Below are positions 32,200-37,622 of a DNA stretch of 37,622 bases, in pieces. The stretch comes from Labilithrix sp. (GTDB lineage Bacteria > Myxococcota > Polyangia > Polyangiales > Polyangiaceae): assembly GCA_028287035.1 (NCBI GenBank), contig JAQBQL010000107.1:1-37622 (forward strand), in the 5' to 3' direction. The notes under the pieces are model-generated. The model was not told the origin of the DNA. It was given only the letters and a program-made list of their open reading frames with translations, and did no database searches. The translations under genes and the position numbers were made by a program. Positions within the stretch are counted from its first letter, which is position 1. Each line of letters starts with the position of its first letter.

Positions 32200-32270
32200 C
32201 CTACTACGCGGCTGCGGTCGCGGCCTCGCCTCCTTTCGCCGCTCCGCGCCGCGTGCTAGTCGGGGCTCCC

Positions 32271-33587
32271 GTGGCTGCCCTCGTCTTTCGCCGCGTGCGC
32301 GCCGTAGACCCGTCCTCGAGCCTGGACGCCGAGGTGGACGTGGTCGTGGAGGGCGGCCGCATCACCGCGGTCGGTCGCGACGCGGGCCAGGCGCTGCTCG
32401 GGAAGAGCCGGGAGCACGTGCGGGTGATCGAGATCGCCGGCGCCCTGCTCTTGCCGGGCCTCATCGACCTCCACGCGCATCTCCGGGAGCCCGGGCAGGA
32501 AGGCAAGGAGGACATCCGGAGCGGCCTCGCCGCGGCGGCCGCCGGCGGGTTCACCGACGTCTGCGCGATGCCCAACACCAGGCCCGTCAACGACACCCGT
32601 GCCATCACCGAGATGATGGTGCACAAGGCCCGCGCCATCGGCGGCACGCGCCTCCACCCCATCGGTGCCATCACCCTCGGTCAGAAGGGCGACACGCTGG
32701 TCGAGATGGCGGACCTCAAGGATGCCGGCGCGGTCGCGGTCTCCGACGACGGCCACTGCGTGACCCGCAGCGACGTCATGCGGCGCGCCCTCGAGTACGC
32801 GAGCACCTTCGATCTCCCGCTCATCCAGCACGCCGAGGATCATGCGCTCACGAAGGACGCGCAGATGCACGAGGGCGCGGTCAGCACGAAGCTCGGGCTG
32901 CGCGGCTGGCCGCGCGTCGCCGAGGACGTGATCGTGGCGCGCGACGTGATCCTTGCAGAGTACACGCGTGCCCGTTACCACCTGGCGCACGTCTCGACGA
33001 TGGGCGCGGTCCGCATCATCCGCGAGGCCAAGAGCCGCGGGATCGCCGTCACCGCGGAGGTGACGCCTCATCACCTCCTCCTCACCGACGCCTCGCTCAT
33101 CGGCTACGACACGGCCTGCAAGGTCAACCCGCCGCTCCGCGAGACCGAGGACCTGCTGGCCCTTCGCGAGGCCCTCGCCGACGGGACCATCGACTGCATC
33201 GCGACCGACCACGCGCCGCACGGCATCCTCGACAAGGACGTCGAGCTGTCGGAGGCGCTGCCGGGCATGATCGGGCTCGAGCTGTGCGTCCCGCTCATGC
33301 TCGGGCTCGTGGCGAAGGGCATCCTCCCGCTCGGCCGCGTCGTCGAGGCGCTCACGGCGAAGCCCGCGAGCATCGTCGGCCTTCCGGTCCCGCGGATCCG
33401 CGAGGGCGCGGAGGCGAGCCTCGTGCTCGTCGACCCGTCGCGCAGCTGGACCGTCGCGCCCGAGCGGCTGCGGACGAAGAGCAAGAACACGCCATTCCTG
33501 GGGCAGACCGTCAAGGGAATGGTCATGCTGACCCTGGTCGCGGGCGAGATCGCCTTCGACGTCGTCGACTCCGTGGAGAGCTCATGA
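32271..33587 (+). CDS. pyrC: dihydroorotase (type I)
   Basis: Dihydroorotase closes carbamoyl-aspartate to dihydroorotate, step three of pyrimidine synthesis. I take GTG 32271 (438 residues, starting VAALVFRRVRAVDP) as start; GTG 32253 is an alternative six codons longer. Zinc and substrate motifs are all present: DLHAHLREPGQEGKED (H-x-H), AMPNTRPVNDT, SDDGHCV, IQHAEDHALT, HLAHVSTMGAV, EVTPHHLLLTD, KVNPPLR and TDHAPH. The length and motif wording fit the longer type I enzymes that pair with PyrB, not the short type II of E. coli. It overlaps carA (ATGA). pyrB is not visible upstream, where a divergent lipoprotein gene stands instead. Confidence 0.95.
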   Translation: MAALVFRRVRAVDPSSSLDAEVDVVVEGGRITAVGRDAGQALLGKSREHVRVIEIAGALLLPGLIDLHAHLREPGQEGKEDIRSGLAAAAAGGFTDVCAMPNTRPVNDTRAITEMMVHKARAIGGTRLHPIGAITLGQKGDTLVEMADLKDAGAVAVSDDGHCVTRSDVMRRALEYASTFDLPLIQHAEDHALTKDAQMHEGAVSTKLGLRGWPRVAEDVIVARDVILAEYTRARYHLAHVSTMGAVRIIREAKSRGIAVTAEVTPHHLLLTDASLIGYDTACKVNPPLRETEDLLALREALADGTIDCIATDHAPHGILDKDVELSEALPGMIGLELCVPLMLGLVAKGILPLGRVVEALTAKPASIVGLPVPRIREGAEASLVLVDPSRSWTVAPERLRTKSKNTPFLGQTVKGMVMLTLVAGEIAFDVVDSVESS

Positions 33588-34714
33588 GCAGCAGCAGCGA
33601 AGCAGACCGCACGTACCTCGTGCTGGCGGACGGGACCGTGTTCGAGGGCGAGCCGTTCGGCGCGCGCGGCACCACGACGGGCGAGGCGGTCTTCACGACC
33701 ACGCTCACCGGTTACCAGGAGGTGCTCACCGATCCCTCGTACACCGGGCAGATCGTGGTGATGACGGCGCCCGAGATCGGCAACACCGGCGTCAACGCCG
33801 CCGACGCCGAGTCGATCGACGGGCGCCCGCACGTGGCCGGCTTCGTGCTCCGCGACGCGAGCCCGGTCGCCTCGAGCTGGCGCTCCGAGAAGACGCTCGA
33901 TGTGTACCTCGCCGAGACGGGCGTGGTCGGCATCGGCGGCATCGATACGCGGAAGCTCACGCGGCACCTCCGCGATCACGGCTCGCAGAACGCCGCCATC
34001 GGTCCCGGCCCGGTCGACGCGCTCCTCGCGCGCGCGAAGGCCGCGCCCGACATGTCCGGCCTCGACCTCGTGAAGGAGGTCACCCCGAAGGAGCGCTACG
34101 CCTTCACCGAGGGCCGCGGCGCCTGGAAGATCGCCGCGCCGCCGCCGCCGGGCCCCGCGCACCACGTCGTCGCCATCGACTACGGCGTGAAGAAGAACAT
34201 CCTGCGCTGCCTCGTCGATGCCGGCTGCAAGGTCACCGTCGTGCCCGCCAGCACGAGCGCGGAGGACATCCTCGCGCTCGGCCCGGACGGCATCTTCCTC
34301 TCGAACGGTCCGGGCGACCCCGCGGCCGTGTCGTACGCCGTCGACACCCTGAAGGAGCTGCTCGGCAAGAAGCCGATCTTCGGCATCTGCCTCGGGCACC
34401 AGCTGCTCGCGCTCGCGCTCGGCGGGCGGACGTACAAGCTCAAGTTCGGCCATCGGGGCGCGAACCAGCCGGTGAAGGATCTCGAGACGGGCCGCATCGA
34501 GATCACCACGCAGAACCACGGCTTCTGCGTCGATCTCGCGTCCCTCCCCGCGGGCGTCGAGAGCACGCACGTCCACCTGAACGACGGCACGAGCGAGGGT
34601 CTCGCCTCGAAGGAGCTGAAGGCCTTCTCGGTCCAGTACCACCCGGAGGCGGCCGCCGGCCCTCACGACTCCCTCTACCTGTTCGACCGGTTCAAGGCGC
34701 TGATGAGCGCCTGA
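33584..34714 (+). CDS. carA: carbamoyl-phosphate synthase small subunit
   Basis: CarA is the glutaminase subunit that supplies ammonia to CarB for carbamoyl phosphate, used for pyrimidines and arginine. The product is 376 residues from ATG 33584, overlapping the pyrC stop. The N-terminal domain shows LVLADGTVFEGEPFGARGTTTGEAVFTTTLTGYQEVLTDPSYTGQIVVMT and VGIGGIDTRKLTRHLRDHG. The class I glutaminase domain shows VVAIDYGVKKNILRCLVDAGCKVTVVPA, LSNGPGDP, nucleophile Cys in FGICLGHQLLALALGG, and the His-Glu pair in VQYHPEAAAGPHDS. Also present is the MNGENQ-equivalent TQNHGFCVD. carB is not in the window. The coupled pyrC-carA pair implies a pyrimidine role. Confidence 0.96.
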   Translation: MSSSSEADRTYLVLADGTVFEGEPFGARGTTTGEAVFTTTLTGYQEVLTDPSYTGQIVVMTAPEIGNTGVNAADAESIDGRPHVAGFVLRDASPVASSWRSEKTLDVYLAETGVVGIGGIDTRKLTRHLRDHGSQNAAIGPGPVDALLARAKAAPDMSGLDLVKEVTPKERYAFTEGRGAWKIAAPPPPGPAHHVVAIDYGVKKNILRCLVDAGCKVTVVPASTSAEDILALGPDGIFLSNGPGDPAAVSYAVDTLKELLGKKPIFGICLGHQLLALALGGRTYKLKFGHRGANQPVKDLETGRIEITTQNHGFCVDLASLPAGVESTHVHLNDGTSEGLASKELKAFSVQYHPEAAAGPHDSLYLFDRFKALMSA

Positions 34715-34722
34715 TCCTTGCT

Positions 34723-34736
34723 CGGGGGGCCCCCCG
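34723..34736. repeat. G6C6 palindrome between carA and rimO
   Basis: CGGGGGG directly followed by CCCCCCG is a perfect 14-bp palindrome in the 46-bp spacer. It has no loop and no following T-run, so it is not a standard terminator. It might pause polymerase or form a cruciform; function is unknown. Confidence 0.3.
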
Positions 34737-34760
34737 TGCTACATCGGCGCGGCCTCCCGT

Positions 34761-36215
34761 ATGTCAGCTCGCATGTCAGAACGCCGCAAAATCCACTTCG
34801 TCAGCCTCGGCTGCCCCAAGAACCGCGTCGACACCGAGGTCATGGTGGGCGTCGCGCTCGCCGAGAGCGAGGGCGGGCCGAGCGCGTTCGAGCTCACGAA
34901 CGACGCCGAGGAGGCCGAGGTCATCGTCGTCAACACGTGCGGCTTCATCGGGGAGGCGAAGAAGGAGAGCATCGACACCATCTTCGAGATGGCCGAGCTG
35001 AAGCGGCTCGGCGCCTGCAAGAAGCTGGTGGTCACCGGGTGCCTCTCGCAGCGCTACCCGACCGAGCTCAGCACGCAGATGCCGGAGGTCGACCACTTCC
35101 TCGGCACGAGCGACATGCTGAAGCTGAAGGGCGTCCTCGACGGCAAGGCCGACCGGATGCTCGTCGGCAACCCGGCCGACTGGGTCATCCGCGCGAGCGA
35201 CCCGCGCGTCATCACCGGCCAGCGCGCCAGCGCCTACGTGAAGATCGCGGAGGGCTGCAACCGCACCTGCTCGTTCTGCACGATCCCCGAGTTCCGCGGC
35301 AAGCAGCGCTCGCGCGTCATCAGCGACGTCGTGCGCGAGGTCGAGAACCTCGTCGCCCAGGGCGTGCGCGAGGTGAACCTCATCTCGCAGGACACCATCG
35401 CGTACGGCCGCGATCACGCGAAGGAGGAGCGCGCGTCGCTCGCCGAGCTCGTGCGCCAGGTCGCCGACGTGAAGGGCCTCGCGTGGGCCCGCGTCTTCTA
35501 CCTCTACCCCGAGGCGATCGACGAGGCGCTCATCGAGCTCCTCGCCAACCACCCGCACGTCGTGCCGTACGTCGACATGCCGCTGCAGCACGCGTCGGAC
35601 GCGATGCTGAAGCGCATGCGGCGTGGCCACGGCGTCGATCGCCAGAAGCGCGTCGTCGAGCGCATGCGCAAGAGCATCCCAGACCTCGTGTTCCGCACCG
35701 CCTTCATCGTCGGGCATCCCGGCGAGAGCGACGCGGACTTCCAGGAGCTCGTCGACTTCGTCGATTGGGCCCAGTTCGAGCACGTCGGAGTCTTCCGCTA
35801 CTCCGACGAGGAGAGCGCCAAGAGCTCCACGCAGGACGCCAAGGTGAAGACCGCCGTGGCCGCGAGCCGCTGGCGGAAGCTGATGAGCCTCCAGCGCAAG
35901 ATCGCCCGCGCCAAGAACAAGCAGCTCGTGGGCCGCGAGCTCGACGTGCTCGTCGAGGGGCCGAGCGAGGAGCACGACCTCGTCATGATGGGGCGGCACG
36001 GCGGCCAGGCGCCCGAGATCGATGGCCAGGTCTACCTGTCCGGGGGCGAGGTGCTCCCCGGCCAGCTCCGCCGCGTGAGGATCACGCAGGCGAGCGACTA
36101 CGACCTCGTGGGCGACGTCATCGACGAGGGGACCACCGGTCCCGACCAGCCGGCCAAGAAGAAGAAGGTCAGCCTGAAGGTCCTCGGCGCGACCGCGCCG
36201 CGCGCGCATCAGTAG
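34761..36215 (+). CDS. rimO: ribosomal protein S12 methylthiotransferase
   Basis: RimO is a radical-SAM enzyme that puts a methylthio group on the conserved Asp of ribosomal protein S12. The product is 484 residues from ATG 34761; an ATG four codons later is also possible. The N-terminal UPF0004 domain has cluster cysteines C18 (LGCPKNRVDTE, the RimO wording), C60 (VNTCGFI) and C94 (TGCLSQRY). The radical-SAM motif C-x3-C-x2-C is C166, C170 and C173 in GCNRTCSFCTIPEFRGKQRSR. Further RimO blocks are EVNLISQDTIAYGRD, ARVFYLYPEAID, PYVDMPLQHASDAMLKRMRRG and AFIVGHPGE. A C-terminal TRAM-like domain ends in DYDLVGDVID, followed by a Lys-rich tail. MiaB is the alternative, but the wording fits RimO better. 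Confidence 0.93.
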   Translation: MSARMSERRKIHFVSLGCPKNRVDTEVMVGVALAESEGGPSAFELTNDAEEAEVIVVNTCGFIGEAKKESIDTIFEMAELKRLGACKKLVVTGCLSQRYPTELSTQMPEVDHFLGTSDMLKLKGVLDGKADRMLVGNPADWVIRASDPRVITGQRASAYVKIAEGCNRTCSFCTIPEFRGKQRSRVISDVVREVENLVAQGVREVNLISQDTIAYGRDHAKEERASLAELVRQVADVKGLAWARVFYLYPEAIDEALIELLANHPHVVPYVDMPLQHASDAMLKRMRRGHGVDRQKRVVERMRKSIPDLVFRTAFIVGHPGESDADFQELVDFVDWAQFEHVGVFRYSDEESAKSSTQDAKVKTAVAASRWRKLMSLQRKIARAKNKQLVGRELDVLVEGPSEEHDLVMMGRHGGQAPEIDGQVYLSGGEVLPGQLRRVRITQASDYDLVGDVIDEGTTGPDQPAKKKKVSLKVLGATAPRAHQ

Positions 36216-36227
36216 CGTAGAGAGCCC

Positions 36228-36638
36228 TCAGCGACGCGGGACGGTGACCGTGGTGCTCGGGCTCTGCGTGCTCCCCGACTGCTGCGAGATGTCGAGGACG
36301 TCGCCCGGCGCCGCCTTCACGAAGGCGGTCCAGGTGCCGTGGGCGTCGGCGATCGTGCCGCTCACCCGATCGTAGGGCGCGAGGTCCTCGCGTCGATTCA
36401 CGATGATGACGAGCGCGTTCGGCTCGGCGCCCTCGATGCTCGTCAGCTGGAACGTGTCGGGCGCGACGCCGCTCGCGATGGTCGGGGCGGCCGGCGGCGG
36501 GAGCGGCAACGTCGGCGAGGCGCACGCGAGGGCGGAAGCCCCCACCACGAGCGCCGCCGCCGACCCGCGAGAGACGACGCGCGACGCGAGGGTCACGACG
36601 AGAGCAGCGATGCGTGTGCGAGCCTGGCGCGCGGCCAT
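36228..36638 (-). CDS. small putative lipoprotein, convergent with rimO
   Basis: The product has 136 residues. Positively charged residues (RQARTRI) precede two hydrophobic stretches; the second, AAALVVGASALAC, ends in a lipobox (A-L-A-C) with the Cys at ~39, so the real start may be an in-frame GTG nearer to it. A Pro/Ala linker is followed by a beta-rich domain of about 80 residues (DTFQLTSIEGAEPNALVIIVNRREDLAPYDRVSGTIADAHGTWTAFVKAAPGDVLDI), which looks like a small Ig-like or carboxypeptidase-regulatory sandwich. Such domains often bind surface partners. I do not recognise a specific family. Its 5' side faces the operator-rich spacer shared with the gene at 36845. Confidence 0.65.
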   Translation of the reverse strand: MAARQARTRIAALVVTLASRVVSRGSAAALVVGASALACASPTLPLPPPAAPTIASGVAPDTFQLTSIEGAEPNALVIIVNRREDLAPYDRVSGTIADAHGTWTAFVKAAPGDVLDISQQSGSTQSPSTTVTVPRR

Positions 36639-36667
36639 GCCAACTTCGTAGCACGGCCCGGGCCAGC

Positions 36668-36723
36668 GCTGCCAACGCTGGGCGCCGCGGTTTCCGGGTC
36701 GACGCTGCCAACGCCGTTGGCAG
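36668..36723. repeat. direct repeat and perfect palindrome (CTGCCAACG)
   Basis: CGCTGCCAACGC occurs at 36668-36679 and again at 36704-36715. The second copy is part of the perfect palindrome CTGCCAACG-C-CGTTGGCAG (36705-36723). The first copy lies inside a second inverted repeat, CCAGCG-N7-CGCTGG (36663-36681). The copies start 36 bases apart. This looks like two binding sites for one dimeric regulator. Confidence 0.6.
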
Positions 36724-36778
36724 ACCGCGCTCCTGGTTTACGCTTCCGGGCCGCAGGTCCTTTCGCTCCACGCGCGAT

Positions 36779-36792
36779 CGAACGTATGTTCC
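36779..36792. promoter_or_regulatory. LexA-type box (Gram-positive consensus)
   Basis: CGAACGTATGTTCC matches every position of the consensus CGAAC-RNRY-GTTYC used by LexA of Bacillus and other Gram-positives. It ends 52 bases before the ATG at 36845 and covers the only -10-like hexamer of that gene. No lexA gene is in the window, so the DNA-binding preference of this organism's LexA is unknown. Confidence 0.4.
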
Positions 36793-36844
36793 GCGAGCCC
36801 GAGGATGTCGCCGGGCCCCCGGCGCGTTGTCTTCCCTGCCCTCC

Positions 36845-37622
36845 ATGAAACCCTGGCTCCGGCCCCTGCCGTTCGCCCTCGTCGCGGGCTTCTTCGTGTC
36901 GCGCGCCGGCCGCACGTCCGTGGACGACGCGGCGCCGAGCCGTTCGGCAGCGCTCTGCTCGGCGCTCGCCGCGAGCGGGGTCGCGTGCGTTGCCGAGGAC
37001 GTCACGTGGGTCGACGGCCCGAGCGGCACCCTCGGAGCCGCGTTCGGGAGCGCGCGCGCCCTCGTGCGAGGCCACGGCCGGTCCGGCGGCGATCCCGACG
37101 ACACCTCGGGTGCTCCGTCGGAGCGGAACGAGACGTTCGATCTCTTCCTCGCACGCGCGCGGCTCTCGCCCGAGGGGCACCTCCTCGAGCTCCTCGACGT
37201 GCACGATCTCACGCGGACGAGCGGCGCCGACGAGGGGCGTCCGGTGCTCTCCGGGAGCCGCGCCGCCTACGTGGTCACGGTCGACGGGCGCCCCGAGGCC
37301 GTGCACGTCCTCGACCTCGCCGGCTCCGAGGCGAAGGCCTACGAGGAGCTCTCGCGCTTCCAGCGCTTCCAGGTGTCGGTCGCCGACTGGCAGCGCACCG
37401 GCCAGCGAAGGGGCGTCAGGCGGACCGTCTACACGCTCGTGCCCCCGCCGGCGCGCGCCGAGCTCGCGTTCCGCCCCGACGGGAGCCTCGCCGTCACGAC
37501 CGAGGCGCGCACCCTGCTCCTCGACGCGGCCGGGGACGTCGTGATCGACGGCGCGGCGTTCGCGCGCGTGACGCCCGACGCCGTGACGAAGCCTCCGACC
37601 TTCGGACCGTGGATGAGCGACC
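36845..37622 (+). CDS. membrane-anchored protein of unknown function (partial, 3' end missing)
   Basis: An open frame from ATG 36845 runs past the window edge (259 codons seen). It begins MKPWLRPLPFALVAGFFVS, a short signal anchor or signal peptide. After it come SAALCSALAASGVACVAEDVTWVDGP (two Cys, possibly a disulfide), a region with an Asp/Ser-rich gap, and then alternating beta stretches (FDLFLARARLSPEGHLLELLDVHDLTRT, AAYVVTVDGRPEAVHVLDLAGSEAKAYEELSRFQRFQV, ELAFRPDGSLAVTTEA). Rejecting other frames is safe because this one keeps clear GC3 bias and residue patterns throughout. I do not recognise a family. No SD is visible before the ATG. It lies behind the spacer with the palindromes and LexA-type box. 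Confidence 0.65.
   Translation, partial: MKPWLRPLPFALVAGFFVSRAGRTSVDDAAPSRSAALCSALAASGVACVAEDVTWVDGPSGTLGAAFGSARALVRGHGRSGGDPDDTSGAPSERNETFDLFLARARLSPEGHLLELLDVHDLTRTSGADEGRPVLSGSRAAYVVTVDGRPEAVHVLDLAGSEAKAYEELSRFQRFQVSVADWQRTGQRRGVRRTVYTLVPPPARAELAFRPDGSLAVTTEARTLLLDAAGDVVIDGAAFARVTPDAVTKPPTFGPWMSD

Larger units (their letters stand above)
36639..36844. other. operator-rich divergent spacer
   Basis: These 206 bases separate the small lipoprotein gene (-) from the membrane-anchored protein gene (+). They hold a 12-bp direct repeat, a perfect 19-bp palindrome and a LexA-type box, listed separately. The only -10-like hexamer I see is TATGTT (36785-36790), inside the LexA-type box. No gene was found in it. 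Confidence 0.6.

Noticed and set aside
31643..34714. 1023-codon plus-strand frame ending in carA
   Set aside because: Only the part from 33584 resembles a protein. The upstream part runs out of frame through pyrC and antisense to the Delta-60 lipoprotein gene.
34723..34736. GGGGGGCCCCCC as a carA terminator
   Set aside because: No loop can form without melting the centre and no T-run follows.
36715..36735. Possible sigma-54 promoter at TTGGCAGACCGCGC
   Set aside because: The GG is present but there is no GC at the required 10-base distance, so the invariant -24/-12 pair is missing.
1..37622. CRISPR array, insertion sequence, prophage or toxin-antitoxin module
   Set aside because: I saw no regularly spaced repeats, transposase, integrase, phage structural gene or recognisable toxin pair on either strand.

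Overview
The window is a very GC-rich, gene-dense piece of bacterial chromosome, best explained as a member of the Myxococcota, probably the Polyangia/Sorangiineae side. The clues are two large multidomain Ser/Thr protein kinases, many lipoproteins with Asp/Ala/Pro-rich linkers, Delta-60-repeat lipoproteins, a Cys-rich Dickkopf-like lipoprotein, and a TPR protein with a paired-helix C-terminus, next to ordinary Gram-negative housekeeping genes. The genus cannot be fixed from this. No gap between genes exceeds 300 bases.

Left part (1-10.3 kb): a minus-strand run of a small conserved protein, an LpxL-type acyltransferase, thiG, a small TPR-like protein and thiE (cut by the window edge). Then come an orphan MlaF-type ABC ATPase and a DUF4190/thioredoxin-like membrane protein on plus, a polysaccharide deacetylase on minus, the rpsB-tsf translation operon on minus with a good promoter and terminator, and a plus-strand gatC-gatA-GNAT run. 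gatB is not in the window.

Middle (10.3-23.5 kb): two Ser/Thr kinases lie tail to tail. One carries a long helical-repeat C-terminus, the other a GYF-like plus a DUF4388 domain. They are followed by truB, and by a minus-strand glnD that overlaps a TPR lipoprotein gene by four bases. An OmpA-like lipoprotein and a Cys-rich lipoprotein converge on one strong bidirectional terminator.

Right part (23.5-37.6 kb): a small secreted protein, tRNA-Leu(CAG), and directly behind the tRNA a Delta-60 lipoprotein gene whose far side carries a decayed copy of the tRNA 3' end, which looks like an old attachment site. Next are a divergent LysR/GlcG pair, a minus-strand operon of an acidic protein, a COG3910-type ATPase and a GNAT, a TPR membrane protein, a second Delta-60 lipoprotein, the pyrimidine genes pyrC-carA, rimO, a small lipoprotein, and a partial membrane-anchored protein behind an operator-rich divergent spacer.

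I see no CRISPR array, insertion sequence, prophage or recognised defence island. The most unusual signals are the tRNA-derived repeat, the operator cluster at 36.66-36.79 kb (a perfect 19-bp palindrome and an exact Gram-positive-type LexA box), a likely CTG start in a CTGA overlap, several apparently leaderless starts, and the ATPase-GNAT coupled pair.
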